Assembly (NCBI GenBank): GCA_031420415.1
Contig: JANOMT010000020.1
Location: 62,001 to 126,000, forward strand
DNA length: 64,000 nucleotides
Source of the DNA: JANYGA01 sp031420415
GTDB lineage: Bacteria > Vulcanimicrobiota > Vulcanimicrobiia > Vulcanimicrobiales > Vulcanimicrobiaceae
Direction of reading: 5' to 3'
The notes beneath the pieces are model-generated. The model saw nothing but the letters and a program-made list of their open reading frames with translations. It had not been told where the DNA came from and searched no databases. The number at the start of each line of letters is the position of its first letter. Position 1 is the first letter of the stretch. Of the stretch, positions 32,870-41,314 are shown in pieces. The position numbers and the translations under genes are program-made.

Positions 32870-34234
32870 ATGTCTGACTACACGCTGACCACCGAGACGG
32901 GTGCCGATGCCACACGCCTCCCGCTCATGCGATCCACGCTGGGACACGACGCCATCGACGTTCGCAATCTGCTCGACGGCTCAAACGTCACCACGTACGA
33001 TCCCGGTTTCTCGTCGACGGCGAGTTGCAGGTCGGCGATCACGTACGTCGATGGCGAAAAAGGCGTCTTGCTCTATCGCGGCTACGCGATCGACGAACTC
33101 GTCGAGAAGAGCTCGTTCGTCGAAGTCGCGTATCTCTTACTCTTCGGCGAACTTCCCTCGGCGTCCGAACTCGCGAAATTCGAATACGACATCTGCCATC
33201 ACACGATGTTGCACGAGCAGATCTCGAGCTTCTATCACGGTTTTCGCCGCGACGCCCATCCGATGGCGGTCATGCTCGGCGTCGTGGGCGCGCTCTCGGC
33301 GTTCTATCCCGATTCGATCAACGTGTACGATCCGATGCAACGTCTGATTTCGATCGATCGCCTCGTCGCGAAGATCCCGACGATTACCGCGATGGCGTAC
33401 AAGTACACCGTCGGCCAACCCTTCGTCTATCCGCGTAACGATCTCGACTATTGCTCGAACTTTCTGCACATGATGTTCTCGGTTCCGGCCGAGGCCTACG
33501 TGCCCAACCCCATCTTCACCAAAGCGATGAACGCACTCTTCATCGTACAGGCCGATCACGAACAGAACGCCTCGACCTCGACCGTGCGCACCGTCGGTTC
33601 GAGCCGCGCGAATCCGTTCGCATGCGTGGCGGCCGGCATCTCGTCGCTCTGGGGGCCCATTCACGGCGGCGCGAACGAAGCCGTCGTCGCGATGCTGCGA
33701 GAACTCGGTTCCGTCAAGGCGCTTCCCGATGCGATTCGTCGCGCGAAAGATAAGAACGATCCATTCCGGCTCATGGGCTTCGGTCACCGCGTTTACAAGA
33801 GCTACGATCCGCGCGCGAAGGTCATGAAGCGCATCTACGGCGAGCTGCTCGAAGAGCTCGACCTCGGCGACGATCCGCTCTTCGAAATGGCCAAAGAGCT
33901 CGAACGTCTCGCGCTCGAAGACGACTATTTCGTCTCGCGAAAGCTTTATCCCAATGTCGATTTCTATTCGGGCCTCATCATGAAGGCGCTCGGCATTCCG
34001 ATCAACATGTTCACCGCAGTCTTCGCACTTTCGCGGACGACCGGTTGGCTCGCGCATTGGAAAGAGATGATCGAGGATCCCGATCAGCGCATTACGCGTC
34101 CGCGCCAACTGTACGTCGGGCCGACGTTGCGGTCGTACGTGAGTCTCGATGCGCGTTCGAAGACCAACGGGTCGGCATCGAAGATGCCGAGCGGACCCGC
34201 GATGCCGAACGAAGCGAGCATCGTTGGCGGATAA
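32870..34234 (+). CDS. gltA: Citrate synthase
   Basis: This 454-residue type II-like citrate synthase condenses acetyl-CoA with oxaloacetate. It shows YDPGFSSTASCRSAITY, LLYRGYAIDELVE, WGPIHGGANEAVV with its catalytic His, GFGHRVYKSYDPRA and, near the C-terminus, NVDFYSGLIMKALGIP with the catalytic Asp. The final 25 residues (after SYVSLDARS) are low complexity. Starts at ATG three bases after hisB and ends three bases before hisH. Confidence 0.95.
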   Translation: MSDYTLTTETGADATRLPLMRSTLGHDAIDVRNLLDGSNVTTYDPGFSSTASCRSAITYVDGEKGVLLYRGYAIDELVEKSSFVEVAYLLLFGELPSASELAKFEYDICHHTMLHEQISSFYHGFRRDAHPMAVMLGVVGALSAFYPDSINVYDPMQRLISIDRLVAKIPTITAMAYKYTVGQPFVYPRNDLDYCSNFLHMMFSVPAEAYVPNPIFTKAMNALFIVQADHEQNASTSTVRTVGSSRANPFACVAAGISSLWGPIHGGANEAVVAMLRELGSVKALPDAIRRAKDKNDPFRLMGFGHRVYKSYDPRAKVMKRIYGELLEELDLGDDPLFEMAKELERLALEDDYFVSRKLYPNVDFYSGLIMKALGIPINMFTAVFALSRTTGWLAHWKEMIEDPDQRITRPRQLYVGPTLRSYVSLDARSKTNGSASKMPSGPAMPNEASIVGG

Positions 34235-34237
34235 CTC

Positions 34238-34852
34238 GTGATCGCGGTCGTCGATTACGGCGGCGGAAATATCGGATCGCTCGTCTCCGCACTCGGACGC
34301 CGTGGCGCGACCTTCACCGTGACCTCCGATCCTGCGGTCGTCGCCCGCGCGCGTGCCGCGATCCTGCCGGGCGACGGCGCATTCGGCGCGACGATGGACG
34401 CGCTCGCCGATCGCGGCCTCGATCTCGCGGTGCGCGAGACGATCGCGGCGGGACGGCCCTTTCTCGGGATTTGCGTGGGCATGCAGATTCTCTACGATCG
34501 AAGTGACGAGCACGGCGATCATGCCGGGCTCGGCATTTTTCCCGGGCTCGTGACACGCTTCGTCGCCGCGCCGCGCGTGCCGCATATGGGCTGGAACGCG
34601 CTCGAGATCGTCGGCGCACATCCGTTCGTGCGCGGCCTCGGCGCCGACGCATACGCGTATTTTTTGCACAGCTATCGCGCCGTCGTCGATGCGCACACGC
34701 TCGCCGCAACGACGCATGGCGAACGCTTTGCCGCAATCGTCGCGCGCGAGAACGTGATGGCAACGCAGTTCCATCCCGAGAAGAGTCAGGCGACGGGCGC
34801 GCTGCTGCTCGATAATTTCATCGCGCTCTGCGGGACGGCCGCACTCGCGTGA
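34238..34852 (+). CDS. hisH: Imidazole glycerol phosphate synthase, glutaminase subunit
   Basis: HisH supplies ammonia from glutamine to HisF. The 204-residue class I glutamine amidotransferase shows the start strand IAVVDYGGGNIGSL and the nucleophile Cys79 in GICVGMQ. GWN, a FLHSYRAVV segment and the catalytic His/Glu in QFHPEKSQ follow. The start is GTG 34238. The stop overlaps the hisA start by four bases. The partner hisF is not within this window. Confidence 0.95.
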   Translation: MIAVVDYGGGNIGSLVSALGRRGATFTVTSDPAVVARARAAILPGDGAFGATMDALADRGLDLAVRETIAAGRPFLGICVGMQILYDRSDEHGDHAGLGIFPGLVTRFVAAPRVPHMGWNALEIVGAHPFVRGLGADAYAYFLHSYRAVVDAHTLAATTHGERFAAIVARENVMATQFHPEKSQATGALLLDNFIALCGTAALA

Positions 34853-35598
34853 TCGCCGCACGACCGCTCGAAATCGTGCCGGCGATCGACCTACGCGGCG
34901 GACGCTGCGTGCGTTTGCTCTACGGGGATCCCGCGCGAGAGACACGTTATGACGGCGATCCGCTCGACCGCGCGCGCGCGTTCGAGCGTGCGGGTGCGCG
35001 TACGATCCACGTCGTCGATCTCGACGGTGCCTTCGGCACGGGTGAAAATCTCGCGGCGATTCGCGCCATCTGCGCGGGCGTGGACGCGCGCGTGCAAACG
35101 GGTGGCGGAATCCGCACGCTCGCCGATGCGAATGCACGCATTGCGGCTGGTGCCGATGCGATCGTGATCGGCACGATCATCGTCGAAGCGCCCGAGATCG
35201 CGCGTGCGATCGTAGACGCGCTCGGCGCGCGCGTCGTCGGTGGTGTCGACGCGCGCGGCGGTGCGGTTGCGGTGCGCGGCTGGCTCGAAGGCACGGGGCG
35301 CGACCGCGACGAGGTCGTGCTCGAACTCGGGCGCTGGGGCGTCGAACGCATCGTTTATACGGAGATCGCGCGCGATGGCGCGGGCACGGGCTACGATATC
35401 GCGGCGCTCGCACATGTCGGCGGGCTCACCGCGATGCGCGTCACCGCGAGCGGTGGCGCGAAGTCGCTCGCCGATCTGTATGCGGTCGCGAGCGGAACGG
35501 GACCGAGCGTCGATCGCGCGATCGTCGGGCGCGCGATTTACGAAGGTACCATCGACGTCGCCGAAGCGATCGCGGCGTTCGCGCGTCCTCCCCGATAG
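34849..35598 (+). CDS. hisA: ProFAR isomerase (HisA)
   Basis: HisA performs the Amadori rearrangement of ProFAR in histidine synthesis. The 249-residue TIM barrel opens with IVPAIDLRGGRCVRLLYGD, including the catalytic Asp. IHVVDLDGAF, QTGGGIRT and the second-half YTEIARDGAGTGYD segment with the other catalytic Asp follow. The phosphate loops include ASGGAKSL. GTG start overlapping hisH. The last 61 bases overlap the 3' end of the convergent alanine racemase gene. Confidence 0.93.
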   Translation: MIAARPLEIVPAIDLRGGRCVRLLYGDPARETRYDGDPLDRARAFERAGARTIHVVDLDGAFGTGENLAAIRAICAGVDARVQTGGGIRTLADANARIAAGADAIVIGTIIVEAPEIARAIVDALGARVVGGVDARGGAVAVRGWLEGTGRDRDEVVLELGRWGVERIVYTEIARDGAGTGYDIAALAHVGGLTAMRVTASGGAKSLADLYAVASGTGPSVDRAIVGRAIYEGTIDVAEAIAAFARPPR

Positions 35599-36707
35599 AT
35601 GCGCGGAACGTGCGCGGGTAAGCGCGCGAGGAGTTCGTAGCCGATCGTTCCCGCGCATGACGCGAGGTCGTTCGCACCGATCGTTGCGTCGCCGTCGGTG
35701 CCGATAAGCGTCACCGTATCGTTCGTCGTGGCTTGCCGTACGTCGGTCACGTCGACGAAGGCCATATTCATGCAGACGCGTCCGACGAATGGGACGCGGG
35801 TACCGCGCACGAGCGCGCTACCCGTCTCCGATAACGCACGCGGGAGACCTTCGGCATAGCCGATCGGGAGGACGGCGATGCGCGACGCGCGCGATGTCGT
35901 AAACGTGCAGCCGTATCCCACGCTGCGCCCCGCCTCGACGTCGCGCACGACGACGAGTTTGGTGCGCCACGCGAGCGCCGCTTCGAGCGAAAGCGCAGTC
36001 GATGCGGCCGCTTGGGATTCCGGTGATGGCCAGATTCCGTAGGTCGCGATTCCGGCGCGGATCATGTCGAGACGCGCCTGCGGATAGATCATTGCCGCAG
36101 CGGATGCTGCGGCGTGTGCGACGACACCGCGTTCCACGAACCACTCGCGCGAAGAAGCGGTCGCCGCAGCGAATCGGTCGAGTTGCGCGTGCGTGAACGC
36201 CGATTCGAGTTCTTCGGCTGCCGCGAGATGCGTGAAGACGCCGCGGACGTCGAGCGCATCGTCGGCGCCGATCCGTGCGAGCGCCGCCGGTGCGCGGTCG
36301 GCGTCGAGCCCGAGCCGTGTGACGCCCGTATCGATTTTCACGTGAACGGGTGCGCGTCGTCCGCTCGCCCGAGCCGCTCGCCCGAGATCGCGCGCGAAGC
36401 CACCCGTGCTCCAGAGCGCCACGGCCGCGTGGCTCGCGACGAGCGCGGCAACATCGTGCGATTCGACGGGGCCGAGCACGAGGAGCGGTGTGGCGATACC
36501 TGCGGCGCGGAGGGCGATGGCTTCATCGACGCGGTAAACGCAGAACATCGCGACGTCGTTTGCGAGTGCACGTGCGACTTCGAGGGCACCGTGGCCAAAG
36601 GCATCCGCTTTGATGACCGCAGCGTAACGCGCGGGTGCGACGAGCGCGCCGAGGGCGGCGACGTTACGTCGGATCGCGTCGAGATCGATCTCGAGCGAAG
36701 CGATCAA
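35538..36707 (-). CDS. alr: Alanine racemase
   Basis: Alr interconverts L- and D-alanine with pyridoxal phosphate and so feeds Ddl. In the 389-residue protein, ASLEIDLDAIRRNV is followed by the PLP lysine Lys33 in AVIKADAFGHGA. HVKIDTGVTRLG, MIRAGIATYGIWP, GYGCTF and VGRVCMNMAFVDVTD follow. The start is a TTG at 36707 whose TTGA overlaps the TGA of the upstream membrane-protein gene. The frame is open much further upstream, but that part overlaps another gene. The C-terminus overlaps hisA head-on by 61 bases. Confidence 0.93.
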   Translation of the reverse strand: MIASLEIDLDAIRRNVAALGALVAPARYAAVIKADAFGHGALEVARALANDVAMFCVYRVDEAIALRAAGIATPLLVLGPVESHDVAALVASHAAVALWSTGGFARDLGRAARASGRRAPVHVKIDTGVTRLGLDADRAPAALARIGADDALDVRGVFTHLAAAEELESAFTHAQLDRFAAATASSREWFVERGVVAHAAASAAAMIYPQARLDMIRAGIATYGIWPSPESQAAASTALSLEAALAWRTKLVVVRDVEAGRSVGYGCTFTTSRASRIAVLPIGYAEGLPRALSETGSALVRGTRVPFVGRVCMNMAFVDVTDVRQATTNDTVTLIGTDGDATIGANDLASCAGTIGYELLARLPAHVPRIYRGGRANAAIASATSMVPS

Positions 36708-37189
36708 TGCGCGGCTCGCGCTCCGAGACGACGTTCGACGATGTAGGCAACCGGCAACCCGAAGAAGACGACGTGCGCGATGATGCCATTGAAGAAGAGG
36801 ACGGTGTTTGGCAAAACGTAGATGTTCGCGGCAACTTCGACGAGTTGCATCGAGACCATGACGAGGATCCCGAAGACGGTTCCCGAGAGCAACGGTCGCG
36901 AGAGCACCTGCGGCGTTCGCGCGGCGACGTAGGCGTAGCCGATGCCCCAGGCGATTGCGACGACGACGTGAACGGCGATCCCCAATGCGACGGAGCCCGG
37001 GGTCGCGTACGCAGCTTTGCCGAGCGCGCCCGATGCGACGTACTGGTAAAAGCCCGAAACGGTCACGAGATGACCCGCAACGACGAGCGTGAGCAACAGA
37101 TACGCATCGATCAACACGGCGCCAACGAGCCCCGCAATGGCGCCGGGGACGGCGAGTGCCGGGAATGGCAATATTCGGTCTTGCATCAC
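36704..37189 (-). CDS. Small integral membrane protein of unknown function
   Basis: This 161-residue protein has four predicted membrane helices (about residues 15-40, 60-85, 98-118, 125-150), an arrangement seen in YagU/DUF1440-like and similar small membrane families. I could not place it in one. No catalytic motif stands out. It is translationally coupled to alr by a four-base overlap and is divergent from the next small membrane gene, with 47 bases between them. A Met at residue 2 is an alternative start. Confidence 0.65.
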   Translation of the reverse strand: MMQDRILPFPALAVPGAIAGLVGAVLIDAYLLLTLVVAGHLVTVSGFYQYVASGALGKAAYATPGSVALGIAVHVVVAIAWGIGYAYVAARTPQVLSRPLLSGTVFGILVMVSMQLVEVAANIYVLPNTVLFFNGIIAHVVFFGLPVAYIVERRLGARAAH

Positions 37190-37236
37190 AACGGTCTTCG
37201 ACGGAATCGCATGCGGAGCCCGCGAACGGTGTCCGC

Positions 37237-37647
37237 GTGAGTCGCTTACCGCCGAGTCCTCGAACGCGTTCGCGATACGAGCCCAAGGGGTTCTGGCTTT
37301 GGGACCTGGTGCAACTGCTCGGGCTCATCGCCGTCGCCTATCTCGTCGCGGTCTTCGTCTATCTCGTGCTGATGCGCGTGAGTGAGTTGCCGCACGGGCA
37401 ACTCTGGGATACGTCGTTTCGTACGCCGCTGGCTTTCGTGCTCATCGTCGCGGCGACCGTCGTCATCTTGCTCCCGTACTTTCAAAAAGAGTGGGACAAA
37501 GGGCTGCGGATGTTCTCGATCTTCACCGCGCTCTTTCTGTTGGGGTTCGCGCTCTTGAGCGCGTCGGGCATCGTCGATCCGAAACTTCCGCTCACCCTCA
37601 TCTCGCGGTATGCGATCGAACCGCTCCGCCATTTCTTGAAATTCTGA
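37237..37647 (+). CDS. Small membrane protein, unknown
   Basis: The 136-residue protein has a basic N-terminus and then three predicted membrane helices at about residues 25-47, 63-82 and 95-115. A short C-terminal tail ends in HFLKF. No family was recognised. Start chosen at GTG 37237. The frame is open upstream to 37156 but would overlap the divergent gene. It precedes the TonB receptor by 58 bases that contain a GGAGGCCTCC palindrome near 37681. Confidence 0.5.
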   Translation: MSRLPPSPRTRSRYEPKGFWLWDLVQLLGLIAVAYLVAVFVYLVLMRVSELPHGQLWDTSFRTPLAFVLIVAATVVILLPYFQKEWDKGLRMFSIFTALFLLGFALLSASGIVDPKLPLTLISRYAIEPLRHFLKF

Positions 37648-37699
37648 ACCGAGGTCGTCCCATCCGGCAGGAGTAAGGTCGGAGGCCTCCGGCGAAGTC

Positions 37700-37730
37700 G
37701 TGTAAATGGTACGGACGTGTAGTATTACAC
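37700..37730. promoter_or_regulatory. GTGTAA/TTACAC inverted repeat around the receptor start codon
   Basis: GTGTAA at 37700-37705 and TTACAC at 37725-37730 form a perfect six-base inverted repeat spanning the receptor's ATG at 37706. A third copy, GTGTAG, lies at 37717-37722 and can form a tight hairpin with TACAC. It could be an operator or a translation-controlling hairpin. It may also be chance, as the arms are short. Confidence 0.25.
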
Positions 37731-40700
37731 TTTTGATCTTCGCATTCGTTGCCGGTGTGTTCGCCGGAGCGCGCGCGGGAACGACGGGAGGCATCGTCGG
37801 TCGTGTCGTCGATGCGAAGACGCAGGCGCCGCTCGTCGGTGCTCGCGTCAATGCGGTCTCCCCTTCGCAATCGATCGGGACGACGACCGACGGGTCGGGC
37901 GCATTTCGCTTCATCTCACTCGCGCCCGATACGTACGTGATTAGCATCGAATTCGCGTCGTACGATCCCGCATCGCTTACGGGCGTCACGGTGCTCGCCG
38001 ATCAGACCCAGACGCTTCCGGTAGCTTTGAGCAAATCGCTCGCAACGATCGGTCGTGTAAAGGCGCGTGCCTCGAACGATCTGATTCGGCCCGGCACCAC
38101 GAGTGACGTGTATTCGATCAACGCCGCGGGCGCCGAAGCGGCGCAAGCCCTCGGCGGTCCGGGCGGGTTAAACTCCGCCTACAGCGCGATCGCCTCGGTG
38201 CCCGGCGTGAACGTCCAGCAAGGCCAACAGGGCTGGTTTCAGACGGTCAGCATTCGTGGCGGCGATATCGATCAGGTCGGCTACGAACTCGACGGCATCC
38301 CCGTCAATCGCGTCTACGACAACGCGCCGCAGACCGTGCTCTCGAACATCGGCCAACAAGAACTGCAAGTCTACACGGGCGGCACGCCGGCAACTGCCGA
38401 CGCTTCGGGCATTGCGGGCTACGTCAATCAGGTGATCCGCACGGGCACGTATCCCGGCTTCGCGCAGGCGAACATCGGCGTCGGCGGTCCAAGCTTCTAC
38501 CACAAGTTTTCGTTCGAAGCGGGCGGCGCCACGAAGAATCGACTCTTCTCCTATTATGTCGGACTCGCGGGCGTGAACAACGATTACCGCTATGCCGATC
38601 AATTCAACGGCGGCAGCGATCCGCAACTCTTCTACCCCGTCTATATTCCGGGACGCTTCAATCTCTATGACGGAACCCCGGGGAAGATCAATTACGCCCC
38701 GGGCACCACGTATTCGATCGCGACGACGACCGATCGCGAGAACGTCGTAAATCTCCACCTCGGCATCCCACACCATGGTGACGGCGGCAAAGACGATATC
38801 CAACTGCTCTACCTCACGAGCGAAGTCGTCGCGAAGTATTTCAGCAGCATCAACGATCAGGGTGGCCCGGCCAACGTCGCACAAGCGGTCGGCAACAACG
38901 GTAACGCCTTCTTTCACGATGGCTACACGTATACGGGTCCGCTGTATGCGCCCGTCGATCCGACCAAAGTGCGAACGGTGTATCAGTCGAATTATCGACC
39001 CGGGGTTCGCGCCTTCGGTGCCAACGCGCCGAACAACGATCGCGATTACTCCGATAACGGCGTGGCGCTCGCGAAGCTTCAATATCAGCGCAATTTCAGC
39101 TCGTCGTCGTATCTACGGCTGTACGGTTACACCGAGTACTCGAATTGGTTTATCGGTGGCCCTGCGAACGCGCAGTTTACGGGATATTACGGCGCGGAAC
39201 TCAACGACTACGAGCTTCCGAGCCATACGGTCGGTTTCAACGCAAACTATTCGAATCAACTTTCGAGCAAACACCTCCTCTCGCTCACGGGTTCCTACAC
39301 GGCGGCGCAAGTGCGCCGCACGTACTCCTACGGTTTTCCCGGTAACACGCCGGGATATGCGTTCACGAATCTCGTCGACGCGCGCGGCAATTGTTACGAT
39401 CCGGCAACCGCTGCCGTTGCGAGTTGCTTCGTATCGGGCGCACGAGGCAAATTTCCCGGTAATGCGCCGGGATCGCCCGCGGACCCCGCTTATACGTTAC
39501 CGACGGGAAGCGCTGCGGTCATTTCACCCGACGGCACGATGACGACCGCGCAGTGGCTCGCGACGGATGCCGGCTTCGTAAGCACGCGCTTCAACAAAGT
39601 CTCACCCGCATTCACGGCGGGCGCGATTACGGATGAATTTCGGCCCAACGATAAGCTCACGATCACGCTCGGCGCGCGCGTCGAAAACTACAACGATCGG
39701 CTCGCCGATACGACGGGCGATGCGGCGCGCGCGTTCTGGTTCAACGCATACGACAATGAAAACTGCTATCGACTCGGCGGCCTCGCACCCGTCAATATCG
39801 GCCCCGGTGCTACGGATGCATCATGTGCGAAACTCGGGCCGGGCTATCGCCAGGCGAATCTGCGCAACACGACCGCGAAGAACATCTCGGCGACGATCTT
39901 CCAGCCGCGTTTCGGGGCGACGTACGCGCTCGATAGCGACACGGTGCTGCGCGGATCGTTCGGCGTATACGCGCGACCGGTCAACACGGCGTGGGTTCAG
40001 TACGACGGGGTCAATTCCGACCTCGCTAGCTTCCTCGGCGCGAATTTCTTGACCCTCGGCTACAACACACCGATTCATAACCTTCGGCCCGACACGTCCT
40101 ACAACGCCGACTTTTCACTCGAAAAGCACCTACGCGGGACGGATATCTCGTTCAAACTCACGCCGTTCTTTCGGAGCACGCGCAATCAACTCCAACCCGT
40201 GCCGATCGGCGTCGGCGGCGTCGTTGCGGGCTTCAACGTCGGCCAGCAAACTTCGAGCGGTCTCGAACTCGCGATTAAAAAGGGCGAGTTCGGTCGCGAC
40301 GGTCTGGCCTCGCAACTCGCGTATACGTACACGCGCAGTCGCATCCGCTATAACGACTTCCCCTCGGGCACGAACGTGATCGACGGGCTGAACCAGTACA
40401 TCCAAGAGTACAATTCGTACACGTCGGCGTGTGCGACGATCACGAAAGCTAATACCGCGCTCTGCGGCCTCGCACCAGGCGCGTCCAATTCCAATGCTGT
40501 CGCGACGTTTGCCTCCACAGATGCGACGAGCGTCCCCGTTCGCAACCCGTACTTCGGAGCAGCGGCGCAACCGCTTATGGATCGTAGCGCGCAGTACACG
40601 ACCTACGATCAGATTCCGCAACCGTTTACGGGAGAGAACGGCTACGAAACGCCGCACGTCGCTTCGCTCATCCTGAGTTACAAGCACAGACGCGCGACGA

Positions 40701-41239
40701 TCACGCCGAGCCTTACGTACAGCTCGGGTGCCAAATATGGTTCACCGCTTGCCTATCCGGGTTACGCGCCCAACGGCTGTGCGTCGAAGGGCATCGCGGC
40801 CGCCGACGGCTCGTATGCGGCGGATCCCAAGTCGTGCGGCGGATCCGCGCTCTCGGGGAATTCATTCGTGCTCATCCCCGATGCGTTTACGGGGAAGTTC
40901 GATACGATCGGTGCCTTCGATCAACCGTCGCGTCTCACGTTCAACGTCGCCGCATCGTATGAAGCGGCGAAAAACGTCAAAATCTCGCTCGCACTCACCG
41001 GGCTCGTCGATACGTGTTTCCAGCGCGGCTATGCGTGGGACGACAAGCGCATCTGCGTCTATTCACAACTTCCCTCGGGCGGCGCGGGCCTTGGCCCCTC
41101 GGGCAACTTCATCCCGGTTGCGGGCACACCGGTTCAGTTCAAGTATCCGTATGGGGTCTTCAACAACAATCTCAACACGGGGTTCGTCGGAACGACGCTT
41201 CCGATCCAGGCCGCGCTGAATTTGGAAATCAAGCTGTAA
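37706..41239 (+). CDS. TonB-dependent receptor with N-terminal carboxypeptidase-regulatory-like domain
   Basis: The 1177-residue outer-membrane protein has a signal peptide (residues 1-24), then a beta-sandwich CarboxypepD_reg-like domain at about 28-110 (GGIVGRVVDAKTQAPLVGARV). A plug domain follows at about 125-260 (VSIRGGDIDQVGYELDGIPVN), then a large barrel of alternating aromatic strands. This organisation is that of SusC/OAR-like receptors that import large or scarce substrates with TonB energy. I see no clear TonB box. The substrate is unknown; no SusD partner, siderophore or vitamin gene is nearby. The next gene downstream is a giant regulator, followed by two lipoproteins. Confidence 0.88.
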   Translation: MVRTCSITLLIFAFVAGVFAGARAGTTGGIVGRVVDAKTQAPLVGARVNAVSPSQSIGTTTDGSGAFRFISLAPDTYVISIEFASYDPASLTGVTVLADQTQTLPVALSKSLATIGRVKARASNDLIRPGTTSDVYSINAAGAEAAQALGGPGGLNSAYSAIASVPGVNVQQGQQGWFQTVSIRGGDIDQVGYELDGIPVNRVYDNAPQTVLSNIGQQELQVYTGGTPATADASGIAGYVNQVIRTGTYPGFAQANIGVGGPSFYHKFSFEAGGATKNRLFSYYVGLAGVNNDYRYADQFNGGSDPQLFYPVYIPGRFNLYDGTPGKINYAPGTTYSIATTTDRENVVNLHLGIPHHGDGGKDDIQLLYLTSEVVAKYFSSINDQGGPANVAQAVGNNGNAFFHDGYTYTGPLYAPVDPTKVRTVYQSNYRPGVRAFGANAPNNDRDYSDNGVALAKLQYQRNFSSSSYLRLYGYTEYSNWFIGGPANAQFTGYYGAELNDYELPSHTVGFNANYSNQLSSKHLLSLTGSYTAAQVRRTYSYGFPGNTPGYAFTNLVDARGNCYDPATAAVASCFVSGARGKFPGNAPGSPADPAYTLPTGSAAVISPDGTMTTAQWLATDAGFVSTRFNKVSPAFTAGAITDEFRPNDKLTITLGARVENYNDRLADTTGDAARAFWFNAYDNENCYRLGGLAPVNIGPGATDASCAKLGPGYRQANLRNTTAKNISATIFQPRFGATYALDSDTVLRGSFGVYARPVNTAWVQYDGVNSDLASFLGANFLTLGYNTPIHNLRPDTSYNADFSLEKHLRGTDISFKLTPFFRSTRNQLQPVPIGVGGVVAGFNVGQQTSSGLELAIKKGEFGRDGLASQLAYTYTRSRIRYNDFPSGTNVIDGLNQYIQEYNSYTSACATITKANTALCGLAPGASNSNAVATFASTDATSVPVRNPYFGAAAQPLMDRSAQYTTYDQIPQPFTGENGYETPHVASLILSYKHRRATITPSLTYSSGAKYGSPLAYPGYAPNGCASKGIAAADGSYAADPKSCGGSALSGNSFVLIPDAFTGKFDTIGAFDQPSRLTFNVAASYEAAKNVKISLALTGLVDTCFQRGYAWDDKRICVYSQLPSGGAGLGPSGNFIPVAGTPVQFKYPYGVFNNNLNTGFVGTTLPIQAALNLEIKL

Positions 41240-41261
41240 CGTTAGTTACCCTTCACTAACG
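41240..41261 (+). repeat. Hairpin after the TonB receptor gene
   Basis: CGTTAGT at 41240-41246 pairs with ACTAACG at 41255-41261 across an eight-base loop. A second GC-rich inverted repeat (CGTCGCG with CGCGACG) follows at about 41260-41288. There is no T-run, so it is not a typical intrinsic terminator. It may slow or regulate transcription into the regulator gene. Confidence 0.4.
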
Positions 41262-41314
41262 TCGCGCGTTCGGGGCAACACGCGACGGGTCGCGCCGAGT
41301 GTTAACGTGGCGCC

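Noticed and set aside
33137..35137. 666-codon open frame antisense to gltA, hisH and hisA
   Set aside because: It is a shadow of the GC-rich third-codon pattern of well-recognised genes on the + strand; the translation is Arg-rich and matches no family.
38168..39082. 304-codon antisense frame in the TonB receptor
   Set aside because: The + strand carries an intact plug domain here; the antisense frame has no start context and is a shadow.
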